This document shows, piece by piece, positions 25,460 to 33,474 of a DNA stretch of 64,000 bases. The notes under the pieces are model-generated. The model saw nothing but the letters and a program-made list of their open reading frames with translations. It was not told the DNA's origin and did no database searches. Numbering within the stretch: the first letter of the stretch is position 1; each line of letters begins with the position of its first letter. Made by a program: the position numbers and the translations under genes. The stretch is from Planctomycetota bacterium (GTDB lineage Bacteria; Planctomycetota; JAJSAM01; JAJVHW01): NCBI GenBank assembly GCA_024280885.1, contig JAJRPF010000024.1, positions 1 to 64,000 of the forward strand. The letters run 5' to 3'.

Positions 25460-27313
25460 CTACAACTTTTCCGCAACCAACATGTCGTCGAACGTTCGCA
25501 GCACCTTGGTGCGCAACTCGGCGAAGAACATGTCGGTGATGAAGTACGGCAACTGGATCTGCTTGTGCTCGATCAGCGCTTCCTTCGGCAGGACGTAGTC
25601 GTCAATCTCGAAGCCCTGTGACTTCTCGATGCGGTAGCCGCGCAGGTAGGTCCGCTGGATGGCTTTCTGGAGGCCCGCGACATCGATGTCCAGTCCGGTG
25701 AGTGCGCGGATCGTGGTCACCATGGTCTCGTCGTCGAGCCCACAGAACTTGCACACACCCGTGATGTCGTCGCGCATGGCAGCCAGGCCGCGATTCGTGA
25801 TCGCGTCGACCCAGTAGTCCATGCCCGTCTCCTTCTCGTAGAGGAGCAGCAGGTACGTGCGCATCGACATGTGGCCACCGGCGAGTGCGAACGGATAGCC
25901 GGGGTTGTGGTGCGGGAGATACGCGGGCAACTCGACGCCCTTGCAGTGCATGGCGTAGCCGGTGTCGTTCAGCTCTTCCGACGCGCGCTTGCTGCCCGCA
26001 CCGAGGAGCCTGTTCTTGCCGTGTCCGATCTCTTCGATGACGCGCCGTGCGCCCTCGAAGTCGCCGTACGCGACACCGCCTGCGATGGTCGCCTTCGGGT
26101 GGCGCTTGTTGTATTCCATCGCGTACGAGAGCGAGACGGCGCACGAGATCGAGTCCATCCCGAGTTCGTCGACCAACTCGACGAGCTCGCAGGCCTGTTC
26201 GATGTCGAAGATTCCGATGTTGGACGAGAGCAGGTTGAGCGGTTCGAAGTCGAGCTTCGCGAGGTATTTGTCCGGCTTGCCGTTCTCGTCTTCGGAGTAG
26301 ACGTTCTTGTGGCAGCGGATGCCGCAGCGATAGCACGCCTCGTCCTTGACGGTATGCGGCCCCTTCTCGACCTCGTCGCGCCAGAGCGGGAACGAGATCT
26401 CGGTGCCGGTCGGCACGAAGTTGTACTCGGGCATCGCGTGCACGGGATTGAGCGCTTCGTAGTTCGCCCACGTGCCGCCGCCGCCGTCCTTCGACTTATC
26501 GCGGAAGCGCGAGCTGCCCTTGCCGCGCGCGACCGTCATGTTGATGTCCTTCATGAGCGGATGCTTGGGCTCGGGCTTGCCGTCCTTGATGTCGGCCACG
26601 ATCGCGAGCAGGTTCTTCGAACCCATGACGCTGCCGATGCCGCACCGGCCACAGAAGCGCGTCTTCGCGTCGCCGGACTTCAGCTGGTTCTCGGTCGAAA
26701 GGCCGATCGCGGCATAGCGCACGCGCTCGAAGTTCTCGCCCGCGGGCCCGATGACGGCGAAATGCGCGTTCGCGTAGCGCCCCTTCAACTCCTGGATCTT
26801 GCCGTTGAGCGTGAGACCCACGAGGTCGCTCGCATCGAGGAACTCGAAGCCAACACCGCCTGGCGCGGATTCGTCGGCGTGCATGCGCAAGAGCGTCGGG
26901 TACTCGCAGCGCCCCGAGAACACGATCTCGTCGGCGCCGAGGAACTTCAGCTTCGTGCCGAACTTGCCACTGCCGGCTGTCCACATCGCCCCGGGCTTGC
27001 CGGAGACGCCCACCTTGAGCGGCGAGTACGCATGGAAGAAGGTGCGCAGACTCGTCATGAGTTGGCTGCCCGAGAGCAGGCCGAGGTTCAGGATCAGCTT
27101 CGCCTTCGGGTCGTACGCGTCGTCGACCGGAAACTGCGTGAGCGTCTTGTAGGCTCGCGCGGCGGCGCCGAAGACGTCCTCCACGTCCATACATGTGACG
27201 TTCGCGTACTGCACATTCCCGTGCAGCAGATCCACCTTGAACCGGTTGAAGTGGAAGTCCTCCGGTGTCTTCGTGGCTTCCACCTCGGTCGGTGCCGCTG
27301 TGTCGGTACTCAT
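25460..27313 (-). CDS. aor: Aldehyde:ferredoxin oxidoreductase family protein
   Basis: A 617-residue tungsten- (or molybdenum-) bis-pterin enzyme of the AOR family, which oxidises aldehydes to acids with ferredoxin, or reduces acids in reverse. The pterin-binding segment FCGRCGIGSVMGSKNLLAI (about 210-228), the iron-sulfur ligands CYRCGIRC (about 324-331) and a C-terminal Cys in GVCKFCGLDDE (about 518) are all present, so the [4Fe-4S] cluster site looks intact. The start is the ATG at 27313 with GGAGGGAGC upstream, five codons inside the open frame. Cytosolic, no signal. The tupABC-moeA operon 8 kb away would supply metal and cofactor. Substrate and W-versus-Mo use are not determinable here. 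It follows thiI on the same strand, with 132 bp and a hairpin between. Confidence 0.93.
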   Translation of the reverse strand: MSTDTAAPTEVEATKTPEDFHFNRFKVDLLHGNVQYANVTCMDVEDVFGAAARAYKTLTQFPVDDAYDPKAKLILNLGLLSGSQLMTSLRTFFHAYSPLKVGVSGKPGAMWTAGSGKFGTKLKFLGADEIVFSGRCEYPTLLRMHADESAPGGVGFEFLDASDLVGLTLNGKIQELKGRYANAHFAVIGPAGENFERVRYAAIGLSTENQLKSGDAKTRFCGRCGIGSVMGSKNLLAIVADIKDGKPEPKHPLMKDINMTVARGKGSSRFRDKSKDGGGGTWANYEALNPVHAMPEYNFVPTGTEISFPLWRDEVEKGPHTVKDEACYRCGIRCHKNVYSEDENGKPDKYLAKLDFEPLNLLSSNIGIFDIEQACELVELVDELGMDSISCAVSLSYAMEYNKRHPKATIAGGVAYGDFEGARRVIEEIGHGKNRLLGAGSKRASEELNDTGYAMHCKGVELPAYLPHHNPGYPFALAGGHMSMRTYLLLLYEKETGMDYWVDAITNRGLAAMRDDITGVCKFCGLDDETMVTTIRALTGLDIDVAGLQKAIQRTYLRGYRIEKSQGFEIDDYVLPKEALIEHKQIQLPYFITDMFFAELRTKVLRTFDDMLVAEKL

Positions 27314-27423
27314 ATTCGCTCCCTCCACCCGATCCCGCGCGCGTCACATACGCCGGGCAGAAGAGTGTACGCCGTGCAGCGGGCGCGTACACACCCGAGG
27401 ATTCGCGAATGCCGTCGAGCCCG

Positions 27424-27445
27424 GCGCGTGACGGCAGTCACGCGC
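27424..27445 (-). terminator. Perfect 9-bp hairpin at the thiI stop
   Basis: GCGCGTGAC and GTCACGCGC pair around the four-base loop GGCA, abutting the thiI stop codon (27446). No T-tract follows. It could end or attenuate thiI transcription before the oxidoreductase gene, or protect the 3' end of the message. Confidence 0.5.
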
Positions 27446-28612
27446 TCATTCAGGCTCGAGTTGATGGACTTCGCGACCGTCCAGGGCAGCGGCAACCAGG
27501 CCATCGAGATCGTAATCCTGCTCCGCCTCGCGCAGCCTCTTCGCCGTCGTTCCGGTGCTGGGGTGCCGCGCGATCAGCAATCCGCAACAGTCCGCGCCCG
27601 GCAGAATGGACGCTTCGAACGTCCCGATCCGCTGCGCGATCTTCACGATGTCCATCTTGTTCATGGCGATGAGCGGCGAGAGGACGGGCGGTTCGGCGGC
27701 GTCGTAGACGGCCGCGAGATTTGGCAGCGTCTGGGACGCGACCTGGCCGATCGAGTCGCCCGTGATGGTCGCTCCGGCCTTGTGTTTGCGACGAAGCGCC
27801 CCGGCGACGCGGAGCATCGCGCGCCGATAGAGAAGCATGCGCAACTCGGCTGGCGCGGCGACGATGATCTCCTGCTGGATCTCCTCGAACGGCACGAACT
27901 CGAGGCGCAGTGGCGCGTGGTAGCGCGCGAGTTGGCGACCGATCTTCAGCACCTTCTCGCGGACGCCATCGCCCGAATACGATTGGTTCCAGAGGTGGAC
28001 GGCGATGACGCGGCAACCGCGCAGCATGGCCAGGTAGGAGGCCACCGGCGAGTCGATCCCGCCCGAGAGCAACGAGATGACCTTGCCAGAGACGCCGACG
28101 GGGAGCCCGCCCGGGCCGTCGCGACGTGCGTCGAGCACATACGCTCGCTTCGAGTCCACGCCGACGCGGTACTCCGAGTCCGGGTTGTGGACGTCTACCG
28201 GCCGTCCGGTAGCGACGTTCACCGCAGAGCCGAGTTCCACGTTCATGTCGCGGCTGCGGAAGGGCAGCGTCTTCTCCGTGCGGCGCGCACTGATCTTGAA
28301 TGACCCCTCGTGTTGCTGTGCGAGGGCGACGACGGCTGCTCGCATGGCGTCCATGGTCGGCTCGGTACGGACCGCGGGCGAGACCCAGGCAACGCCGGGA
28401 AGCCGGGCGACCGTCTCCACCACCGCGTCGATGTCTTCGGGCGCGATATTCTTCAGCGAGAAAGAGAGGCGGCCCGTCTCGCGGCGCACGTCAATCCTGC
28501 CGAAACGCGCGATCGCCTCGTGGATGTTGCGGCCGAGAGCCCGTTCGAACATCGCGCGATTGCCCGACTTCGTACCGATCTCGCTGTAGTGGACGACGAC
28601 GTGATCGTACAT
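27446..28612 (-). CDS. thiI: tRNA 4-thiouridine synthase ThiI
   Basis: A 388-residue enzyme that adenylates and thiolates U8 of tRNA and can supply sulfur for thiamine thiazole synthesis. The ATG at 28612 begins MYDHVVVHYSEIGTKSGNR, the conserved N-terminus. Domains in order: ferredoxin-like plus THUMP (about 1-165), then the PP-loop pyrophosphatase domain with LLSGGIDSPVASYLA (about 180-195). A C-terminal cysteine pair is in GADCCGLLIARHP (about 345). There is no C-terminal rhodanese domain, so the protein is of the short type and depends on another sulfur donor. Its upstream region overlaps the start of the divergent thioredoxin-like gene closely (55 bp apart). Confidence 0.92.
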   Translation of the reverse strand: MYDHVVVHYSEIGTKSGNRAMFERALGRNIHEAIARFGRIDVRRETGRLSFSLKNIAPEDIDAVVETVARLPGVAWVSPAVRTEPTMDAMRAAVVALAQQHEGSFKISARRTEKTLPFRSRDMNVELGSAVNVATGRPVDVHNPDSEYRVGVDSKRAYVLDARRDGPGGLPVGVSGKVISLLSGGIDSPVASYLAMLRGCRVIAVHLWNQSYSGDGVREKVLKIGRQLARYHAPLRLEFVPFEEIQQEIIVAAPAELRMLLYRRAMLRVAGALRRKHKAGATITGDSIGQVASQTLPNLAAVYDAAEPPVLSPLIAMNKMDIVKIAQRIGTFEASILPGADCCGLLIARHPSTGTTAKRLREAEQDYDLDGLVAAALDGREVHQLEPE

Positions 28613-28667
28613 GGGCACCTCGGACCGCGACGCGCGGCGCATTCCGTCTGGTACCCTCCCACGCGTG

Positions 28668-29636
28668 ATGCGTCACGTCTTCCCGAAGCGGCTGTCTCGA
28701 GGCCCGGCCAGAAACTCCCGCGGCGTCGGAAGAGTCGCGGTCGTCCCCGCTCTCGCGAGCCTCGCACTCGCGCTGGTCTTTGTTGTGGGCGTACGGGCCG
28801 ATGACGACCCGGTTCCGGCGCCCGTCCCCGTGCCGGATGTGAAGCCGTCACCTGTGGACGCCGACGGCCCCGCAGCCGGTGACGCGGACGCCGCCAAGCC
28901 AGAGAACGCTGATGCGGAGCAGGCCAGCCCTCCCGGTGTCGGAGACGTTTTTCCCTCGCACCTCCCGATCGTTCCACTGCCCGCGACCGGCGCCAGCGAG
29001 GCTGCGGCGGGCGCAAAGGAGACGGCGAAGACCGATTCTCCCGGTGGGGCCGAGGGCGGCGGAACTTCCGGCTCCCCGCCGGTCAAGACGGGCGCTGGCG
29101 AGAAGCCGTCAGACGCCGGGGGCGGAGACCGCGCAGATCCCGCCGAGGAACGCGCGGCTCTGGTCGAGCCCGAGGCGCCGACAGGGCAGGCGCTCGCCGA
29201 GTTGATCGGCGAGACCGCTCGTCCGCTCGTGCTCGTCTTCTGGTCGAGCGAATGCGTCGTCTGCTCTCGCTACGCCGAGGCGTTGGCGGAACTGGCCGAG
29301 ACCGTCGGCGATCGCGCGGCGCTCGTGATCGTGGCAACGGGTTCAGGCGAGGCTCCGGACATGTTGCGGAAGGCGTTTGCCGAGGTCGGGCTCGGCGCCC
29401 CGGTGTTCCTGGATCCCGACCGCGCCGCCGCGGAGCGGCTCGGTGTTCGGGTCACGCCGACCGCATTCGTTGTGGGGCCGGACAACGTGCTTCGCTACCG
29501 CGGCCCGATCGACGACGACCGACGTGCTCGGCGCCGCGACGCCCGGGCGTTGCTGCTCCCCGCCGTGCAGGCGGTCGCGGCCGGGCGCGAGGTCGAGCCC
29601 GCCGACGTGCCGCCGTTCGGCTCCGCCGTGCGCTGA
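28668..29636 (+). CDS. Exported thioredoxin-like protein with Pro/Ala linker
   Basis: A 322-residue protein. The N-terminus has a long basic region, then a membrane segment (VPALASLALALVFVVGVRA), followed by about 140 residues of Pro/Ala/Gly/Asp-rich linker and a C-terminal thioredoxin fold (about 180-300) with LVLVFWSSECVVCSRYAEAL. The CVVC active site and the cis-proline strand (TPTAFVVGPDN) indicate a TlpA/ResA-like periplasmic thiol-disulfide protein. A dispersed-repeat sequence (28702-28729) lies within the first 20 codons, so the true start might be further downstream, but no better start with a signal is seen. Divergent from thiI. Confidence 0.75.
   Translation: MRHVFPKRLSRGPARNSRGVGRVAVVPALASLALALVFVVGVRADDDPVPAPVPVPDVKPSPVDADGPAAGDADAAKPENADAEQASPPGVGDVFPSHLPIVPLPATGASEAAAGAKETAKTDSPGGAEGGGTSGSPPVKTGAGEKPSDAGGGDRADPAEERAALVEPEAPTGQALAELIGETARPLVLVFWSSECVVCSRYAEALAELAETVGDRAALVIVATGSGEAPDMLRKAFAEVGLGAPVFLDPDRAAAERLGVRVTPTAFVVGPDNVLRYRGPIDDDRRARRRDARALLLPAVQAVAAGREVEPADVPPFGSAVR
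28702..28729. repeat. Dispersed repeat, copy overlapping gene start
   Basis: About 28 bases (GGCCAGAAACTCCCGCGG core) match the left end of the 43181-43370 element at 24 of 28 positions, and its right end (reverse complement) at 18 of 19. It lies inside the N-terminal coding region of the thioredoxin-like gene. Confidence 0.55.
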
Positions 29637-29805
29637 CGTCTGCGCCGCTCGGCGCGCGCCTCCCGGGCCGGTTCGGAGCGTCCCCCAAACGCGTGGGGCA
29701 TTCGGCGCGGCCCACGCCCCGCGCGGATACTCTGCCGGGCTGCCGGAGATGATCCCGGTCAGAATGCATTCGGTCCCGCTCCCCGCGGGCAGGGAGACGG
29801 ACGAC

Positions 29806-30201
29806 ATGAGCAAGGCACAACTCGGGTACCTGCTGCTGTGCGATGCGCACGCGAAGGTTGGAGAGAAGGACTGTGTCCTCGGGATCTTCAACCGGATCTT
29901 CGTGCGACGCTTCCCCACGCAGCACCCGCAGTGTTACTTGGCATTTGAGCTCTGGGCTGATCCCGGCAAGCACGAGATGAAGATCTTCGTTCGCAACACG
30001 GACGAAGAGGACATCGTCGATGCGATGGGGCCGGTGGACATGGAGATCGGCGTCTCGGGCCAGGGCAGTGGCGCCGTCCAGTTGCGCGGCCTTCCGCTGG
30101 CAAAGGCGGGCATCTATTCGTTCGTCGTGGCGATCGACGATGTCGAGATCGGAGCCCGCGACCTCTTCGTCGAGCCTGCGCCCGTTCAGCCTCAGGCCTG
30201 A
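29806..30201 (+). CDS. DUF6941-like small cytosolic protein
   Basis: A 131-residue soluble protein with no signal peptide, starting at the ATG at 29806 (AGGGAGA upstream). The pattern LGYLLLCDAHAK, then VLGIFNRIFVRRFPTQHP and a beta-sandwich-like second half (LPLAKAGIYSFVVAIDD) matches the DUF6941 family of small proteins with unknown function; my naming of the family is from memory. Its last 10 bases overlap the convergent Rieske gene. Confidence 0.65.
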   Translation: MSKAQLGYLLLCDAHAKVGEKDCVLGIFNRIFVRRFPTQHPQCYLAFELWADPGKHEMKIFVRNTDEEDIVDAMGPVDMEIGVSGQGSGAVQLRGLPLAKAGIYSFVVAIDDVEIGARDLFVEPAPVQPQA

Positions 30202-30593
30202 GCGCCTGGCTCCGGCGCGGGTCCAGGATTGCGCGTCCGGGAACTGACGAGGACGCGTCCATCCGCCACCTTCACGGCGTGCGTGGGGACCGCGTCTGCC
30301 GACGGCACGCTGATGCAGCGTCCGGAGGCTGCGTCGAACGCCCAGCCGTGCCAGGAACACACCACCTGACCGTCGTGTAGCACTCCGGCCGAGAGCGGTG
30401 CGCCGGCGTGTGGGCATTGATCCGCGAGCGCGACGAAGGCTCTGTCGGGCGTCCGGAACACGGCCACGGGAGTCTCGCCAACGCGTACTTTCGTGCCTGC
30501 ACCGACGTCGAAGTCGGACTCTGCGCCGACGTCGACCCAAGCCGGAGGCTCTTCGTCCCCCGTTCCATTGGTTGCTTGGTGTTCCGTGCTCAT
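30192..30593 (-). CDS. Rieske [2Fe-2S] ferredoxin-like protein
   Basis: A 133-residue soluble Rieske protein. The cluster ligands are complete: CPHAGAPL (Cys-x-His) and CSWHGWAFD (Cys-x2-His), as in bacterial Rieske ferredoxins and NirD-like small subunits that pass electrons to oxygenases or reductases. The ATG at 30593 (MSTEHQ) is chosen; the open frame extends to 30962 but that part overlaps the sigma-factor gene. It overlaps the convergent DUF6941-like gene by 10 bases. No partner oxygenase is nearby. Confidence 0.85.
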   Translation of the reverse strand: MSTEHQATNGTGDEEPPAWVDVGAESDFDVGAGTKVRVGETPVAVFRTPDRAFVALADQCPHAGAPLSAGVLHDGQVVCSWHGWAFDAASGRCISVPSADAVPTHAVKVADGRVLVSSRTRNPGPAPEPGAQA

Positions 30594-30671
30594 CGCGTCC
30601 AGTGTAGCGCTACGGTTCAGCATCGCGGGTATCGCCGCAACTCGGGCACAGTCGGATACGTTTGGTGCTAG

Positions 30672-31277
30672 GTGAAGGCGCGCGAAGTCCGACGGGCTGA
30701 CGATCGACGCCTCGCCGCGAAGTTTCGCGGCGGGGATCTCGACGCATTCTCCGAGCTCGTGCGCATACACCATCGGCGCCTCTTCGTCATCGCGCTCCGG
30801 CGCGCGGGCAGCCCCGAGGTGGCCGAGGATGCCCTCCAGGTCGCGCTCTCGAAGGCGTACCGGCACCTGGCCGCATTGCCCGACGACGCGGAGGTCGGCG
30901 CATGGCTGGCCACGGTCGTCGAGAATGCGGCGATTGATCAGATCCGGCGCGAAGTGCGCCACAAGCGACTCGCCGATCGGGCGTGGGCGGCGGCGCCGGA
31001 GCGGTCGGACCGCCGCGGTTCCTTTCGTGGGGCGAACTCGCCCACGCAGGAACTAGAGCGGAATGAACTGGGGAGCGTCCTCGGCGACGGGATCGCTGCG
31101 CTTCCGGATCCGTACCGCCGTCCGCTCGAGCTCTATCACCTACGCGGCCTTCCCGTCGAAGAGGTCGCCGCCGTGCTGCAATTGAACGTGAACACGGTGA
31201 AGTCCCATTTGGCCCGAGGTCGTGGCGTCCTGCGCCGCCGCCTCGGCACGGAACTTCGTCGAGGAGGCTGGCTGTGA
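30672..31277 (+). CDS. ECF-family RNA polymerase sigma factor
   Basis: A 201-residue sigma-70 factor of the extracytoplasmic-function type. Region 2 lies at about 25-95 (DLDAFSELVRIHHRRLF, then WLATVVENAAIDQIRREVRHKR) and region 4 at about 145-195 (LPDPYRRPLELYHLRGLP, then VNTVKSHLARGRGVLRRRL). The start is a GTG at 30672. The stop overlaps the anti-sigma gene by 4 bases (GTGA), so the two are translated together and probably act as a pair. Target promoters are not identified; the coupled kinase operon just downstream is one candidate. Confidence 0.9.
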   Translation: MKAREVRRADDRRLAAKFRGGDLDAFSELVRIHHRRLFVIALRRAGSPEVAEDALQVALSKAYRHLAALPDDAEVGAWLATVVENAAIDQIRREVRHKRLADRAWAAAPERSDRRGSFRGANSPTQELERNELGSVLGDGIAALPDPYRRPLELYHLRGLPVEEVAAVLQLNVNTVKSHLARGRGVLRRRLGTELRRGGWL

Positions 31278-33262
31278 CCTGCACCGAGTACCGAGACCGA
31301 GTCGAGGAACTCCTCGACGGTCTGCTGCCTCCCGAGGAGGCCGGGCGCTTCGAGGCGCACGCCCGCGAGTGCCCGGAGTGCGCGGAGCGATCCGACGATG
31401 CCGCCGCGTTCCAGGCGCTGCTCGCGGACGAGGGCCGCGCCGCGGTCGGCGATTGGCTCGCCGAGCGACTCGTGACACGTGCGACGGCTGAGACAGAGGC
31501 GACGGCTGGGCCCGTCGCGGACCGCGAGGCTCCGGCGACACCGGTCGCTCCGGGTACTGCGGCGATGCCAGCGGGTACTACGGCCACCCCGGCAACTTCG
31601 GACAGACCGAGGGCGAAAACCGGCGCGCGCCCCACTTCCGCCGTCTCCTCCCGTTCCGGCGGTTCGATCGCGGCTCGCGCTCACAGCGCGAGCGAAGCGG
31701 CCGTCACGCAGGAAATCAAGCCGCAGGAACTCCTCCCGCGCACCCGCTTCGTCTCTCCGCGTCGCTCGCGTTGGCACGCGTTGCGCCTGTCTGCGGCGGC
31801 CGTACTCGTCGCGGCGGTCAGCTTCTTTTCCGCCGGTCTCGTCGGCGAGTCCGATGTTCTCGCGCTCACGCCGGGCGTCGAGACGCGCGTCGAGTCCGGG
31901 ACTACCGCGCTAGCCAGTGAAGGGCGCCTTCTCTCCGCCGAGGATCGGGCGGTCACGGTCACACTCGTCGAGGGTTCAGACGGTGCCGAGGTCCGCGTCT
32001 CACGTGGCGTTGCGCTCTTTCACGTGGCTCCTGGTCGCCCGCTTGCGGTCATCACATCCGCGGGTGTGGCGCGCGGATCGGGAGCGTCATTCCTGGTCGA
32101 CGTGCGCGGGGACGGCGCGGTGGCGATCGGTGGCGTGACCGGCAGGGTCCGCTTCGAGCGCGACGGACAGCAGACAACGCTGCGGACCGGCGAACGGATT
32201 GAGATCGACCGGCATGGCCGTTCACGCGTCGTGAGCGGGTCTCAGATCGACCGTCTCGAGGTTGAGAAGGGGCTCTGGGAGTCGGAATTCCAGCGCATCC
32301 GCGACCGCCTCGACGTCGCCGAGCAGCAGTTGATCGAGTACGGCCGTGCGGTCGGCCAGGACGGGGCCGCGACGTCCGCGGATGATGGGGGCCTCCCGAT
32401 CGATGAACTCGGTCGCGCGATGCGCACGCTGCTCGACTCGAAACTCAGCTACCGGGACCCCGCGCGTCGGAAGGCGATGGGTGTTTTCCTCGTGAACGCC
32501 GATCGCATTCAGAACGAGTACGGCGCCTCCGACCCGATGCGTGCGATGACGGACCCCCGCTTCATGGCCGCTATCTCCGAGAGTTTCGTGCGTGCACTCG
32601 CGCCGGAAGCCTCCGAGTCGGCAATCGCAGGCGCCACCGCCGATTGGCACGCAGCGACCGACACAGTACTCGTCGTCATGGAATCCGATCCGATGCCCTC
32701 GGAATTGGCCGTGGCGCGTGAGCGTGCGCTGGCCCGCGTAGTGCGCTCGATCGAGCGCAATCTGGGCGGCGAAGCCGCTGCCGAGGTCGTGCGCGGTGCG
32801 AACCATCTCGCCGAGATGCGACCGCGCGCCGAGACGCTCGACGAGCGCGTCGAGAGCCGCTACGTGTCCTACTGGCAGAAGCGTTTCGGCATGGATGACG
32901 CCCAAACCAACGAACTCGCCATCACCGTCCGCAATTACATCGCCGAGACGGTGCGGGCACAGGGCGTGATCGCGGCGACGCTGCCACCCAACGAGATCGA
33001 GGATGCCCTCTTCCCGCGCTGGAAACGTCGTGGCTGGGGCTCCGGCCGGCGTCATTCCGAGCCCGCAGTGGATCAACCCGAACCGTCGGCGTCGCAAGTG
33101 GTCACCAGTAAGTTGCGGCAGATGGAGGCGCGAATCGCTCTCGCCGAGCCTCGCATACGCTTCGAGCGGGCACTCTGGAACCTGCTGCGCTCCGATCAGC
33201 GCGAGAAGGGCTTCGGGTGGGGCGCGCGCGTGCACTCCTTCCGAGAGGCCCCAGTCGAGTAG
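31274..33262 (+). CDS. Anti-sigma factor with zinc-finger, FecR-like and helical C-terminal domains
   Basis: A 662-residue membrane protein. Residues 1-45 carry a zf-HC2 anti-sigma motif (HARECPEC, with Cys3 further upstream). A Thr/Ala/Pro-rich linker is followed by one membrane segment at about 174-192. The periplasmic part has a FecR-like beta domain (about 205-320) and a long helical C-terminal region (about 330-660) rich in charged residues. It would hold the preceding sigma factor at the membrane and release it on a signal. The helical extension is unusual for anti-sigma factors and may be the sensor or have an independent role. The GTG start overlaps the sigma gene. Confidence 0.8.
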   Translation: MTCTEYRDRVEELLDGLLPPEEAGRFEAHARECPECAERSDDAAAFQALLADEGRAAVGDWLAERLVTRATAETEATAGPVADREAPATPVAPGTAAMPAGTTATPATSDRPRAKTGARPTSAVSSRSGGSIAARAHSASEAAVTQEIKPQELLPRTRFVSPRRSRWHALRLSAAAVLVAAVSFFSAGLVGESDVLALTPGVETRVESGTTALASEGRLLSAEDRAVTVTLVEGSDGAEVRVSRGVALFHVAPGRPLAVITSAGVARGSGASFLVDVRGDGAVAIGGVTGRVRFERDGQQTTLRTGERIEIDRHGRSRVVSGSQIDRLEVEKGLWESEFQRIRDRLDVAEQQLIEYGRAVGQDGAATSADDGGLPIDELGRAMRTLLDSKLSYRDPARRKAMGVFLVNADRIQNEYGASDPMRAMTDPRFMAAISESFVRALAPEASESAIAGATADWHAATDTVLVVMESDPMPSELAVARERALARVVRSIERNLGGEAAAEVVRGANHLAEMRPRAETLDERVESRYVSYWQKRFGMDDAQTNELAITVRNYIAETVRAQGVIAATLPPNEIEDALFPRWKRRGWGSGRRHSEPAVDQPEPSASQVVTSKLRQMEARIALAEPRIRFERALWNLLRSDQREKGFGWGARVHSFREAPVE

Positions 33263-33474
33263 TCGTCTCCGGCACGTAGCGGTCTCCAGTCCAGTAGCGC
33301 CGTCGGTGAAATTGCGGGCTCGGCCAAGTCGCGCGGGGACGTGATCCGCTGACGTGACTGGGGTCCTGCGCCACGCTCGCGGTACGTACTTCGGCACGTC
33401 CCGCAATCAACCTCGTTGACGAGCCCGGGTATCCGGGCGAGGATGCCTTCGTACGAGGGAACGGAGGGTCCAGG

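Noticed and set aside
24946..25476. A 176-codon minus-strand frame across the tandem repeats
   Set aside because: Its repeats only mirror the DNA repeat; no signal, no domain, and the same peptide fragments appear wherever the repeat fragment occurs (for example near 22320).
25871..28303. An 810-codon open frame antisense to the AOR and ThiI genes
   Set aside because: It is the reverse-strand shadow of two well-supported genes; high GC suppresses stop codons. The translation is Arg/Val/Asp-rich with no domain, and it crosses the intergenic hairpin.
30594..30962. Upstream extension of the Rieske gene frame
   Set aside because: It runs antisense through the sigma-factor start, and the Rieske domain is complete from the ATG at 30593.
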